From Croceivirga thetidis (GTDB lineage Bacteria; Bacteroidota; Bacteroidia; Flavobacteriales; Flavobacteriaceae): DNA of 64,000 bases. The notes beneath the pieces are model-generated. The model saw only the letters and a list, made by a program, of their open reading frames with translations, had not been told where the DNA came from and did not search any database. The translations under genes and the position numbers were made by a program. Positions 42,240 to 51,011 of the stretch are shown one piece after another. The DNA lies in assembly GCF_012272815.1 (NCBI RefSeq), contig NZ_JAAWWL010000001.1, forward strand, positions 770,154-834,153. Direction: 5' to 3'. Numbering within the stretch: the stretch's first letter is position 1; each line of letters opens with the position of its first letter.

Positions 42240-44210
42240 ATGTTCCCAAAGACCACACTAACTAACTTTTCTAGAAACATTTTAAAATATATCACCCAAC
42301 TTGGGTTGGTTTCTAGTCTACTATTTACAACAAAAGGACTGGCTCAAGAAGCCCCACCTGAGTTCACTTCTTCTGTTCAGCGCTTAATTGAACTTAAACC
42401 TACATCATATCAGGCATTTTATGATGAGCTCAAACCGTTTCGGTACGATACTGTTTTAATGAACGCATTTGTAAAAAGAAGTATCGAGACTGATTATCCT
42501 GAAGGACAATCATTCGCGCTAAATCAGCTAGGAACAAAATTCAGAAATCTTTCACAGTATAATCGTGCAATTGAACTACATAGAAGAGCCTTACGTTTAG
42601 CAGAACAGGTAGACAATGTTGAACTGAAAGTTCTAAGCCATAATTTAATGGGCGTTGCCTACAGACGTATGGACGCCATTAAGTCTGCATTAGATAATAA
42701 TCAAGAAGCCCTACGTTTAGCAGAGTCTGAAAAAGAGCCTACCCGTCACCTAAAAAGACATATCAATATTGCCTACAATAGCATTGGAAATCTCTACCAG
42801 ACTCTTGAACAATATGATTTAGCGATTGAACAATTTAAAAAGGCCTTACAGCTTGAAACCGATTTAAACAACAAGCTGGGAATGGCCATAAACAATCAAA
42901 ACATTGGAGATTGTCTGGAGCAAAAAGGTGATTTAAAACAGGCTCTGGATTATTATAGAAAGTCGTTGGCTTATAATGAAGAAATCAATTCTGACTATGG
43001 CCTACTAATTTGTAAAACTAGTATCGCGCAGATATACTTAAAGCAAGATTCTCCGAGGCCAGCTCTTGAAATTTTGGAGTCCCTATCTGATTTAATGGCC
43101 AAAAATGGAGATGATTTCATAAATACTTGGGTTTTGAGCAACTTTGGTTGGGCCCACACCCAAACAGGGGATTTCGATATTGCAAAAAAATACCTTGACA
43201 GCAGTTTAACCGTAACGAGAAAAAGTCAGCTGCCGAATATGGAGACCTTGACTCTAAGACGTTTGTCAGAACTCGAAGCGCGAAAAGGTAATTTCAAGGA
43301 TTCCAGAGACTTTTTGCAAGCATCTTACGAAGTCAAAGAACAAATAACCAATGTTCAAAATCGAAGTTATATCCATGATGTAATTGAAAAATATGAATCG
43401 GAAAAAAAAGATACCGAAATAGCCAGTCTTGCAAACGAAACCGAGCTTATAAAGTTGCGCCTTAGAAGAAATCAAACAAGAATACTGATAGGCATTTTAA
43501 TGATTGCACTGGTAAGTACCATTTTATTTGTTATGTACCGGCAGTATAAATCCAATAATGAGAAAAAAGTACTCTCTTTGGAACAGAATATGCTGCGCAG
43601 TCAAATGAATCCGCATTTTCTTTTTAACTCTTTAAATTCCATCAAACTTTACATTATAAATAATGATCAAAAGAAGGCGGTTCATTATTTGAATAAATTC
43701 TCAAAATTGGTTCGGAAAATTCTTGAAGGATCTTCAATGAAAGAAATATCATTGGAAGAGGAATTGGAGACGGTTGATCTTTATTTGAACATAGAAAATA
43801 TTCGATTTTCAGAGGAAATTAATTTTCAAATAAAGGTTGATAATAATATTGATGTAGAACGTATAAAAATTCCTTCATTGGTTCTTCAACCATTTTTAGA
43901 GAATGCCATCTGGCACGGTCTTTCATCAAAAGAAGGAGATAAAAATCTACTTGTTCAAGTTTCAAAGGATGATGATTACCATTTAAAAATCAGCATCAAA
44001 GACAATGGGGTTGGCAGGGCAGCATCGGAAATTGCAAAAGAAAAAAGGGTTTTAAAAAGAAAATCGGTTGGTATTGACATAACTAAGGAACGTCTGGCCA
44101 ATTTCTCAAAAGACTTTCAAAATGATTTCGACGTATCCATCATTGACCTTTATGATCATGGCAACAAGCCTGCAGGTACGGAGGTGATTTTAAGAATACC
44201 TACGATTTAG
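42240..44210 (+). CDS. TPR sensor histidine kinase (LytS/His_kinase type)
   Basis: The 656-residue protein has an N-terminal signal or anchor (about 15-35, ending GLAQ), a large TPR region (about 75-385, e.g. YNRAIELHRRALRLAEQ and YDLAIEQFKKALQLETD), and one membrane helix at about 412-432 (ILIGILMIALVSTILFVMY). A cytoplasmic His_kinase domain follows, with His459 in SQMNPHFLFNSLNS, the N-box LQPFLENAIWHGLS and the G-box SIKDNGVGRA. With the export signal the TPR array would face the periplasm, where it could bind peptides. It forms a two-gene operon with the LytTR regulator, which it presumably phosphorylates. The exported small peptide encoded divergently is an attractive candidate ligand. 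Confidence 0.93.
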   Translation: MFPKTTLTNFSRNILKYITQLGLVSSLLFTTKGLAQEAPPEFTSSVQRLIELKPTSYQAFYDELKPFRYDTVLMNAFVKRSIETDYPEGQSFALNQLGTKFRNLSQYNRAIELHRRALRLAEQVDNVELKVLSHNLMGVAYRRMDAIKSALDNNQEALRLAESEKEPTRHLKRHINIAYNSIGNLYQTLEQYDLAIEQFKKALQLETDLNNKLGMAINNQNIGDCLEQKGDLKQALDYYRKSLAYNEEINSDYGLLICKTSIAQIYLKQDSPRPALEILESLSDLMAKNGDDFINTWVLSNFGWAHTQTGDFDIAKKYLDSSLTVTRKSQLPNMETLTLRRLSELEARKGNFKDSRDFLQASYEVKEQITNVQNRSYIHDVIEKYESEKKDTEIASLANETELIKLRLRRNQTRILIGILMIALVSTILFVMYRQYKSNNEKKVLSLEQNMLRSQMNPHFLFNSLNSIKLYIINNDQKKAVHYLNKFSKLVRKILEGSSMKEISLEEELETVDLYLNIENIRFSEEINFQIKVDNNIDVERIKIPSLVLQPFLENAIWHGLSSKEGDKNLLVQVSKDDDYHLKISIKDNGVGRAASEIAKEKRVLKRKSVGIDITKERLANFSKDFQNDFDVSIIDLYDHGNKPAGTEVILRIPTI

Positions 44211-44769
44211 CATATTCACTGGCTACATCTTCCAATTCTTTATACCAATCGGCACCAAATTTTCGAATCAAAGCTTCCTTTACGAATTTATAGATAGGAA
44301 CTTGTAGTTCTTCGCCCAGCTGACATGCGGTGTCACAAATAGTCCATTTATGATAATTTACCGCTGAGAATTCGGAGTATTCTTTTACCCTAACGGGATA
44401 AAGGTGACACGAAATGGGTTTTTTCCATTCTGTGGCTCCGGCATTATAAGCTTGTTCCAATCCACATTTGGCGATACCCTTATCGAACACGACATAAGCA
44501 CATTCATTGTTGTTTACAAGAGTGGTTTCCCATTCTCCATCAGACCCTTTTACAAATGCACCGTTTTTTTCAATAGCTTCAATACCTTCCTTTCGAAGAA
44601 ACGGTTTGGCATCTTCATAAACCTCGCTTATTATCTTGGTTTCTTTTTCCGTCAATGGTGCTCCCGATTCCCCATCAACACAACAAGCGCCTTTACATGC
44701 ATTCAAATTGCAAACAAAATCGTTCTCTAAAATTTCTTCGGAAATAAGGGTCTGTCCTATTTGAAACAT
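44200..44769 (-). CDS. DUF3109-family cysteine-rich protein
   Basis: This 189-residue cytoplasmic protein matches DUF3109 of Bacteroidota, related to YkgJ-type putative metal-binding proteins. Cysteine motifs include VCNLNACKGACCVDGESG near the N-terminus, NECAYVVFDKGIAKCGLEQA, WKKPISCHLYPVRV and WTICDTACQLG, giving nine or more Cys that could bind zinc or an iron-sulfur cluster. No enzymatic role is established. It converges with the TPR kinase gene, the coding ends overlapping by about 10 bp. Confidence 0.9.
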   Translation of the reverse strand: MFQIGQTLISEEILENDFVCNLNACKGACCVDGESGAPLTEKETKIISEVYEDAKPFLRKEGIEAIEKNGAFVKGSDGEWETTLVNNNECAYVVFDKGIAKCGLEQAYNAGATEWKKPISCHLYPVRVKEYSEFSAVNYHKWTICDTACQLGEELQVPIYKFVKEALIRKFGADWYKELEDVASEYAKS

Positions 44770-44816
44770 TACATTATATCAAAGTGTAAAATTACTTTGA
44801 TTTGTGCAGAAATATG

Positions 44817-45176
44817 TTAAGAGTCTGTTGTCTCTTCTACGAATTGATTTATCCCCTCTTCATTCTTGACAATAAAATCTATTAAGAAACTGGATTTAGA
44901 CTGCTTGTCCAAAGCTTTTCGAAGTTTGTTCTTTTGATTTTCCTTTAATCCGGAATTATCAATATACCAAAGTATCGCCTGTCTTCTTGCTTTGCTTTTT
45001 CGAATTTTCTCCTTAATCTCCAGTTTCGGTTGTACCACCGTTTTTTCAAAACGCTCAACCAAATGCTTAGACCTTGATTTGCTAATTGAGCTATCTCTCT
45101 TCTCTTTCGCTGTTTGAGCAGAAATACAAAAGCATGTAAAAACCAACACTATGAATAATCTTATCTTAATCTCCAT
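44817..45176 (-). CDS. Small secreted basic protein, unknown function
   Basis: The 119 residues start with a signal peptide (LFIVLVFTCFCISAQ) and continue with a very charged, helical, Lys/Arg-rich body (KEKRDSSISKSRSKHLVERF, EIKEKIRKSKARRQAILWYI). The C-terminal third (ENQKNKLRKALDKQSKSSFL) is also helical. No family recognised. It lies upstream of the DUF3109 gene on the same strand with a 47-bp gap. Confidence 0.6.
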   Translation of the reverse strand: MEIKIRLFIVLVFTCFCISAQTAKEKRDSSISKSRSKHLVERFEKTVVQPKLEIKEKIRKSKARRQAILWYIDNSGLKENQKNKLRKALDKQSKSSFLIDFIVKNEEGINQFVEETTDS

Positions 45177-45395
45177 TTGAACACTCTTTGGTAAGGTAAA
45201 AGTATTCTCAACCCATTCAAGTGCCTTAAAACAAGGTCAAATACAAGATTGTCTCTTCAAAATGCACTCTTCAACTAATTTGAAGTAGACTATTGGTAAA
45301 GTTCCTGCGATGAAATTCAAATATCCATCGATGAATGGGTTTTAAATTTTAAAATTTATTCTTGCCAACACCCCTAATCTATCTTTAAAACCAAA

Positions 45396-45403
45396 TACAT
45401 TTG
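45396..45403 (+). promoter_or_regulatory. -7 element (TACATTTG) upstream of the marC-like gene
   Basis: A perfect TAnnTTTG match lies 19 bp before the ATG at 45423. No convincing -33 TTG at the expected distance was seen. Confidence 0.35.
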
Positions 45404-45422
45404 CCGAAAATTTGGAAGTGAT

Positions 45423-46001
45423 ATGAATTTCAACCTAAAAGAAATTGCCACGGCAAGTATGATTCTATTTGCGGTTATAGATATTTTGGGTAGTATCCCA
45501 ATCATCATTTCGTTGCGAAGTAAAGTAGGTCACATACAATCAGAAAAGGCATCAATTGTAGCAGCTTGTATAATGGTAGCTTTCCTTTTTGTGGGCGAAA
45601 GTATCTTAAAGTTAATAGGAATTGATGTGAATTCGTTTGCCGTTGCAGGTGCACTCATCATTTTCTTTCTAGCAATTGAAATGATTCTTGGCATTTCCCT
45701 TTACAGAGATGATGAACCTGAAACAGCGTCAATTGTTCCCATTGCCTTTCCACTAATTGCAGGGGCTGGAACACTAACTTCGATTTTATCATTACGGGCG
45801 GAATACCATGTTGAAAATATAATTGTAGCGATTATAGTGAACACCATTTTCGTTTATGTTGTGTTAAAGTCATCCAGTAGAATTGAAAAAGTATTGGGAA
45901 AAAGTGGACTTGGTGTAATTCGAAAGGTTTTCGGCGTAATTTTAATGGCGATTGCAGTTAAATTATTCGCCGAGAATATCAACGCTTTGTTTAATAGTTA
46001 A
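45423..46001 (+). CDS. MarC-family integral membrane protein
   Basis: The 192-residue protein has six predicted helices and the MarC pattern: IDILGSIPIIISL near the N-terminus, FAVAGALIIFFLAIEMILGI in the middle, and VPIAFPLIAGAGTLTSILSL. The name comes from a locus once linked to multiple antibiotic resistance, but the family's substrate is unknown and no resistance role should be assumed. A 67-residue membrane protein gene follows 10 bp downstream. Confidence 0.92.
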   Translation: MNFNLKEIATASMILFAVIDILGSIPIIISLRSKVGHIQSEKASIVAACIMVAFLFVGESILKLIGIDVNSFAVAGALIIFFLAIEMILGISLYRDDEPETASIVPIAFPLIAGAGTLTSILSLRAEYHVENIIVAIIVNTIFVYVVLKSSSRIEKVLGKSGLGVIRKVFGVILMAIAVKLFAENINALFNS

Positions 46002-46011
46002 ATTCTAAAAA

Positions 46012-46215
46012 ATGAGCAAGACTTTTTATATCGTTTTATTAGTAATCGCCTTCGCTTTGGGAGCTTACAATGCCACTAGACTTAACTTTGACAATATTCT
46101 TGAAGGCAACAGCCTGATAGCTTGCATCGGAATTTTGGCATCTCTTTGTGCCTTGGTGTTAATTATGATTTTTTGGACCTCAAAACGTATTCAAGAAAAG
46201 GTAAAAAAGGGCTAG
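46012..46215 (+). CDS. Small two-helix membrane protein
   Basis: This 67-residue protein has two hydrophobic segments, FYIVLLVIAFALGAYNATRL and LIACIGILASLCALVLIMIF, and a basic tail (KRIQEKVKKG). No family recognised. It probably forms an operon with the MarC gene (10-bp gap) and ends overlapping the S41 peptidase stop by 4 bp on the opposite strand. Confidence 0.75.
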   Translation: MSKTFYIVLLVIAFALGAYNATRLNFDNILEGNSLIACIGILASLCALVLIMIFWTSKRIQEKVKKG

Positions 46216-47825
46216 ATAGCATCAATATTATCTTCTTCAAGGGTTTTTAAACTATCCAACTCTTTAACTCGTTCCAGCATTGCATCATGGGCACTTTTAA
46301 TTTTAGCTCCAAGATTGGGGTCGTATAATTGTGTGGCTATATTGGCTTTAAGATAACTCTTCACTTTTTTCTCTTGACCGTAGAAGTCCATCCGTATGTT
46401 GCGATCTGCGCAATAGTCGATAAAACGTTCAAATATGATATCGTCTACCCTGTAATTGGTGATAAACTCTTTCATAGGATATTTATAAAATCTTGAACGG
46501 TCCTTTTCTAGAAATCTGAAAACAAAATCAGGGAAGTAACCCGAGGAATCCATGCTTTCAACTCGTTCTTCGTCAAGTGTACCGATTGGCACAAATTCAT
46601 CTGGAATTATTCCACCTCCACCATAAACGATTTTGCCTTTAGGAGTTCTAAATTTCAAGGAATCCACTACCTTGATGCTGTCCATCGAAATCAGTTCCCC
46701 GCTTTTATAGCGCTGCATGAACTTTTGATAATAGTCTTCATGGCCATTTTCATAGGATTTTTGTATCGAACGGCCAGTGGGGGTATAATACCTTGAAACA
46801 GTTAGACGTACTGCTGACCCATCACCAAGTTCCATTTCGCGCTGAACCAGACCTTTGCCAAACGAACGTCTTCCGACAATTGTACCGAGGTCATTGTCCT
46901 GCAATGCACCGGCTATTATTTCACTTGCCGAAGCAGAGCGCTCATTTATAAGTACATAAATCGGTTTGTTTTCGAATGACCCTTTTTTGGTTGCAAAGGC
47001 TTTTTTAATCCTTCCCTTTTTGTTTTTGGTAAACAAAATCAATTTCCCATCTTCTAAAAATTCGTCTGCAAGCTTTTCGGCTATTCCAAGATAACCACCA
47101 GGATTATCCCTTAAATCCAAAACCAATTTTCGAGCACCCTTATTTTGAAGATTCCAAAGCGCATTTTTAAATTCTTTAAACGTCGATTCAGCGAATCGAT
47201 TAATTTTTATATAAGCTATATCCTCAGTAAGCATGAAATTGGCAACAACACTTCGGATTGGTACTACATCTCGTGTTAGACTTACATCGAAGGTTCGGTT
47301 CTCAGTTTGCCTTAGAACTTTAAGTTTGACTTTGGTACCTATCTTCCCCTTAAGCTTATCAACCAATTCTTGACTTGAGAGCCGCTTACCGAATAAGGTG
47401 TCACCATTGGCCATCAATATTCTGTCTCCTGCCTTTATTCCTTTTTTATCGCTAGGTCCGTTTTTTATCGCCCTAAGTACAGTTATGGTATCACCAACTC
47501 TTCGAAATTGAATTCCGATTCCCACAAAATCCCCTTTCATACTTTCAGCAACATCTTGCATTTCACTCTTTGGAATATAAACTGAGTGCGGATCTAGCTT
47601 ATCCAAGATGTTGTTAACGGTTACATCAACGATGCTATCTGTATCCACCTCATCAACATATTCATAATCAATGTAGTCAATGAGCCTATTGAGTTTATCT
47701 TTTTTTGAATTGGTAGAAAACAATTTTTCCGGTGTATCACTAAAGTGGAGTTTACCGCCAATGAAAATGCCAATGGCTATAGCCAGTGCCAATATGGTAG
47801 GAAAGAGATATCCATACTTTTTCAT
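46212..47825 (-). CDS. S41-family C-terminal processing peptidase
   Basis: The 537-residue protein is anchored by an N-terminal helix (LFPTILALAIAIGIFIGG). It has a PDZ domain at about 88-185 (VGIGIQFRRVGDTITVLRAI, GIKAGDRILMANGDTLFGK) and the S41 catalytic domain at about 190-370. The catalytic region contains LVLDLRDNPGGYL, the Ser-containing SASASEI (297-303) and Lys324 in SFGKG. The C-terminal part (about 400-537) is an extra helical domain usual in Bacteroidota CtpA homologues. It cleaves exposed C-termini of periplasmic proteins. The dCMP deaminase gene is 15 bp upstream, so the two are probably cotranscribed. Confidence 0.94.
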   Translation of the reverse strand: MKKYGYLFPTILALAIAIGIFIGGKLHFSDTPEKLFSTNSKKDKLNRLIDYIDYEYVDEVDTDSIVDVTVNNILDKLDPHSVYIPKSEMQDVAESMKGDFVGIGIQFRRVGDTITVLRAIKNGPSDKKGIKAGDRILMANGDTLFGKRLSSQELVDKLKGKIGTKVKLKVLRQTENRTFDVSLTRDVVPIRSVVANFMLTEDIAYIKINRFAESTFKEFKNALWNLQNKGARKLVLDLRDNPGGYLGIAEKLADEFLEDGKLILFTKNKKGRIKKAFATKKGSFENKPIYVLINERSASASEIIAGALQDNDLGTIVGRRSFGKGLVQREMELGDGSAVRLTVSRYYTPTGRSIQKSYENGHEDYYQKFMQRYKSGELISMDSIKVVDSLKFRTPKGKIVYGGGGIIPDEFVPIGTLDEERVESMDSSGYFPDFVFRFLEKDRSRFYKYPMKEFITNYRVDDIIFERFIDYCADRNIRMDFYGQEKKVKSYLKANIATQLYDPNLGAKIKSAHDAMLERVKELDSLKTLEEDNIDAI

Positions 47826-47840
47826 AGTGTAAAATTTGGG

Positions 47841-48278
47841 TCAAGCCAATTCTTCAGTAATTGGAATATGTTCTATTTGTACTCCAGCACGTTCTAAAAA
47901 ATCCAAGCCGGAAGTGTCTTTATATGCCGTTTTGTAAACGAGTCTTTTAATACCGGCTTGGTGAATAAGTTTGCTACATTCCCTACAGGGAGAGAGCGTT
48001 ATATATAAAGTCGCTCCTTGACATGATTGCGTTGATCCTGCAACCTTTAAGATAGCATTTGCTTCTGCATGGAGGACATACCATTTGGTGTACCCTTCGT
48101 CATCTTCACAAAAATTTTCAAACCCAGTCGGAGTGCCATTGTAACCATCTGAAATAATCATTCGCTCTTTTACAATTATTGCACCCACCTGCTTTCGTTT
48201 GCAATAGGATAACTTTGCCCACTCAGTGGCCATCCTCAAATATGCTTTATCGTACTTTTCTTGTTTGCTTTCGCCCAT
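47841..48278 (-). CDS. Deoxycytidylate (dCMP) deaminase family protein
   Basis: This 145-residue zinc enzyme shows the deaminase motifs WYVLHAEANAILKV (His and catalytic Glu) and ITLSPCRECSKLIHQAGI (two Cys ligands), with RKQVGAIIVKERMIISDGYNG at the N-terminus typical of dCMP/ComEB-type enzymes. It would convert dCMP to dUMP to feed dTMP synthesis. A related cytidine deaminase specificity cannot be excluded. Confidence 0.92.
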   Translation of the reverse strand: MGESKQEKYDKAYLRMATEWAKLSYCKRKQVGAIIVKERMIISDGYNGTPTGFENFCEDDEGYTKWYVLHAEANAILKVAGSTQSCQGATLYITLSPCRECSKLIHQAGIKRLVYKTAYKDTSGLDFLERAGVQIEHIPITEELA

Positions 48279-48353
48279 AAACAGCGTTGAATCTTAAAGA
48301 TACCTGCAATAGCAGACACCTACAACCATATTTCAGAAAAATTAACGAAGGTG

Positions 48354-48938
48354 TTATAGAGGGAACGTTTCAATAAGCATTGGTATTGTAATAAGCACAA
48401 TCAACATAGACGCCGCGGCAATGAAAACTTTCTGTTTTACTTTTAATACATCCAAAAACAAAAAGGCAATACACAACACCAACAGCACTATTACTACCTG
48501 TGAAAACTCAATACCGGTCGCGAAACCTAAAAGTGGGCCAAGTTTATTCTCTTCCTCAGCCATGAGCATATTAAAGTAATTGGAGAAGCCGAAACCGTGA
48601 ACTAATCCGAAAAAGGCGGTTGCAATACCATGGAATCCAAGACTTGAGGTTGTCTTGTTCCCTTTTAATTGATATAAATTGAAGATTGCGGTAAGCGCAA
48701 TCGTTACCGGTATGAGAAATTCTATCCAAGAAACATCTACATTGACCAAACCAAATGCAGATAATGCCAAAGAAGTACAATGCGCAATGGTAAAAATAGT
48801 GGCGAGTACAAGTACACTTTTCCAGCTTTTAAAAGTAAATGGAACAGCCAATGCTGCGAGAAATAAGATATGGTCGTAAGCCCCCAAATCGAGAACATGC
48901 TCAAATCCTAATTTGATATAAAACCAGAAATCATTCAT
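48354..48938 (-). CDS. HupE/UreJ-like membrane protein
   Basis: The 194-residue protein has about six helices and the HupE/UreJ_2 pattern: FEHVLDLGAYDHILFLAALA, FTIAHCTSLALSAFG with the His-bearing helix, and GLVHGFGFSN. HupE is a nickel/metal permease in other bacteria. No hydrogenase or urease gene is nearby, so the metal and pathway are unknown. Expression unit with the TerB/DnaJ gene is likely, since it follows it by 12 bp. Confidence 0.88.
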   Translation of the reverse strand: MNDFWFYIKLGFEHVLDLGAYDHILFLAALAVPFTFKSWKSVLVLATIFTIAHCTSLALSAFGLVNVDVSWIEFLIPVTIALTAIFNLYQLKGNKTTSSLGFHGIATAFFGLVHGFGFSNYFNMLMAEEENKLGPLLGFATGIEFSQVVIVLLVLCIAFLFLDVLKVKQKVFIAAASMLIVLITIPMLIETFPL

Positions 48939-48950
48939 TTGTTATTCCTT

Positions 48951-49700
48951 TTAGTTAATTCCCCTTTCCTTTTGAATTGTCTCATAGGCCTTTTGCACCT
49001 CTTTGAATTTTTCTTCGGCACCTTTTTTAATTGCTTCGTTCTCAGTAACAACCCTATCCGGATGGTATTTTTTTGCCATTTGCCGATAGGCTTTTTTCAC
49101 TTCGTCGTTTGATGCCGATTTTTGTATTTCAAGGATTTTGTAAGCCTGGTCGGCATCTTTAAAAAACATGGCCTTTATACTGCTGAAATCTCGGCTTCCA
49201 ATCCTAAAAAATCCTGCCAGCTCATTTAACTTATTTATTTCAGCCTGACTAACCTGCCCATCAGCCTGGGCAATACCAAATAAGAAATGTAAAAGTTGAA
49301 GACGTACTTCATATCGTGTACGTTGATTCAAATATTGACATATTCGTTGCGCAGATATCTCTCTTTTTTTGATAACCTCGTTAAAGGTTCGAAATATTGA
49401 ATTGGCCCGTTCCTTACCATAAGTAGCTACAAAATATTGCCTTACATAATCGAGCTCCCTTTGACTTACTTGCCCATCGGCTTTAATAACAATTGAACAG
49501 AGTGATAGTAAATTCAGTTCAAAATCTGCAGGGGTCACCTGCTGACGGGTCAAATCTTGAAAAATTGTTTGGGCGCCGCCACGATTTCCTTGAAACAGAT
49601 TGTCAAGGGCACTGCCAACAAAAAAGCCTAAAACTGCCCCAAAAAAGCCCCGGATTGAAAACCCAATGATTGCCGCCAACCATTTTATCATTTCTTTCAA
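48951..49700 (-). CDS. TerB-DnaJ protein (DjlA-like)
   Basis: The 249-residue protein starts with a membrane helix ([23 protein letters not shown]), followed by a TerB-like helical domain (about 60-170: [20 protein letters not shown] and [20 protein letters not shown], each with the DGQVS repeat). It ends in a C-terminal J domain (about 180-245: [27 protein letters not shown] with the HPD motif). The order matches DjlA, a membrane-anchored DnaK co-chaperone. It precedes the HupE-like gene. Confidence 0.93.
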   Translation of the reverse strand: MKEMIKWLAAIIGFSIRGFFGAVLGFFVGSALDNLFQGNRGGAQTIFQDLTRQQVTPADFELNLLSLCSIVIKADGQVSQRELDYVRQYFVATYGKERANSIFRTFNEVIKKREISAQRICQYLNQRTRYEVRLQLLHFLFGIAQADGQVSQAEINKLNELAGFFRIGSRDFSSIKAMFFKDADQAYKILEIQKSASNDEVKKAYRQMAKKYHPDRVVTENEAIKKGAEEKFKEVQKAYETIQKERGIN

Positions 49701-49775
49701 ATATTAAAGGCTAAAGATACGTTCTCCTTTTGAACCGCTATCTTAAGTTCACTTCAAAAAATACGACAAAACCCA

Positions 49776-49783
49776 TATCTTTG
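49776..49783 (+). promoter_or_regulatory. -7 element (TATCTTTG) upstream of the bacilliredoxin gene
   Basis: A perfect TAnnTTTG match lies 19 bp before the ATG at 49803. A clear -33 element was not seen. Confidence 0.4.
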
Positions 49784-49802
49784 AATTCTAAAAATTTTGA
49801 CT

Positions 49803-50213
49803 ATGTATCCTGAAGAATTAGTTGCGCCAATGCGACAAGATTTAGCAGTTGCTGGATTTCAAGAATTATATACAAGCGAGGAAGTAAGCAATGCCTTAAA
49901 AAAAGAAGGTACAACCTTGGTAGTTGTGAATTCGGTTTGCGGATGTGCAGCAGCCAATGCGAGGCCTGCAGCAAAGTTAAGCCTGCAAAACGGTAGTACA
50001 CCAGATAATTTGGTTACTGTATTTGCCGGAGTCGATATTGAGGCTGTAAATACGGCTAGGGAAGCAATGATTCCATTTCCGCCTTCATCTCCAAGCATGG
50101 CACTATTTAAAGACGGTGAGCTTGTTCACATGATAGAAAGACACCATATTGAAGGCCGACCAGCCGAAATGATTGCTGAAAATTTAATGGAAGCCTACAA
50201 CGAACATTGCTAA
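49803..50213 (+). CDS. BrxA/BrxB-family bacilliredoxin
   Basis: This 136-residue protein is of the YphP/YqiW type. The signature is VVVNSVCGCAAANARPA, with the Cys-Gly-Cys redox motif of bacilliredoxins. SPSMALFKDGELVHMIERHHIEGRPAEMIAENL is the usual C-terminus, here given in shorter words: KDGELVHMIERHHIEGR. In Bacillus the family removes bacillithiol from protein cysteines; in Bacteroidota the low-molecular-weight thiol partner is less clear. The frame is open from a TTG at 49797 but the ATG at 49803 is the natural start (MYPEELVAPM). A terminator follows the stop. Confidence 0.94.
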   Translation: MYPEELVAPMRQDLAVAGFQELYTSEEVSNALKKEGTTLVVVNSVCGCAAANARPAAKLSLQNGSTPDNLVTVFAGVDIEAVNTAREAMIPFPPSSPSMALFKDGELVHMIERHHIEGRPAEMIAENLMEAYNEHC

Positions 50214-50242
50214 GTTATATAGGGCTTTCGATATACGCTAAG

Positions 50243-50268
50243 ACCACTTCAGATTGAAGTGGTTTTTT
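50243..50268 (+). terminator. Intrinsic terminator after the bacilliredoxin gene
   Basis: ACCACTTC (50243-50250) pairs with GAAGTGGT (50256-50263), followed by a T-run to 50268. The next gene starts at 50280, so the hairpin also sits in its leader. Confidence 0.85.
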
Positions 50269-50279
50269 ATTTTTGCCTA

Positions 50280-51008
50280 GTGAAATTAATCTCCTACCCA
50301 ATAACGGCTATTTATTTTTTCTGCTTTGGTCTGACCTTGGTGGTCTTTCATCCTATACAATGGACTTGTCTAAAGGTATTTGGTTACGACGCCCACAAGA
50401 GAAGCGTTTCTATTTTAAATTGGTTTTTGATGCGTTGCCTTAATATACTCGGTACTCGTTTCACCTTTCGAAATAAACATAACATTCCTATTGATAAGCC
50501 CTTGATTATTATTAGCAATCATCAAAGCATGTATGACATTCCCCCTTTGATTTGGAATTTGCGGAAACACCACCCAAAATTTGTAAGCAAGAAGGAATTG
50601 GGAAAGGGGATTCCAAGCATATCATTCAATTTAAAATACGGCGGTTCAGTTTTAATAAACAGAAAAGACGCAAAACAGTCGCTTCGCGAAATTGCCAAAT
50701 TGGGAAAGTACATTGAAGAAAATACCCGAAGTGCCGTTATTTTTCCTGAAGGAACGCGAAGTAGAAACGGTCTTCCAAAACCTTTCAAGACCAAAGGATT
50801 GGAAACCATTATTGAAAATGCCCCTTCAGCATTACTACTGCCGATTAGCATTAACAATTCTTGGAAACTTTTAAGGTATGGTAAATTTCCAATGGGATTG
50901 GGAAATCATTTGACCTTTGATGTACATGAACCAATAGTTAATTCTGGCAATACAGAAGAATTAATACCACGAATCGAGCAGATTATCACATCAGGAATCA
51001 AGGTATAA
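50280..51008 (+). CDS. plsC: 1-acyl-sn-glycerol-3-phosphate acyltransferase
   Basis: This roughly 242-residue membrane-associated enzyme acylates lysophosphatidic acid to phosphatidic acid. It contains the catalytic His-x4-Asp block in ISNHQSMYDIPPL and the phosphate-binding FPEGTRSRNGLPKPFK block, plus GGSVLINRKDAKQSL. The N-terminus has one or two membrane segments (SYPITAIYFFCFGLTLVVFH). An upstream GTG at 50259 falls inside the preceding terminator, so the GTG at 50280 (MKLISYPI) is chosen. The HD hydrolase gene follows with a 3-bp gap. Confidence 0.92.
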   Translation: MKLISYPITAIYFFCFGLTLVVFHPIQWTCLKVFGYDAHKRSVSILNWFLMRCLNILGTRFTFRNKHNIPIDKPLIIISNHQSMYDIPPLIWNLRKHHPKFVSKKELGKGIPSISFNLKYGGSVLINRKDAKQSLREIAKLGKYIEENTRSAVIFPEGTRSRNGLPKPFKTKGLETIIENAPSALLLPISINNSWKLLRYGKFPMGLGNHLTFDVHEPIVNSGNTEELIPRIEQIITSGIKV

Positions 51009-51011
51009 ATT

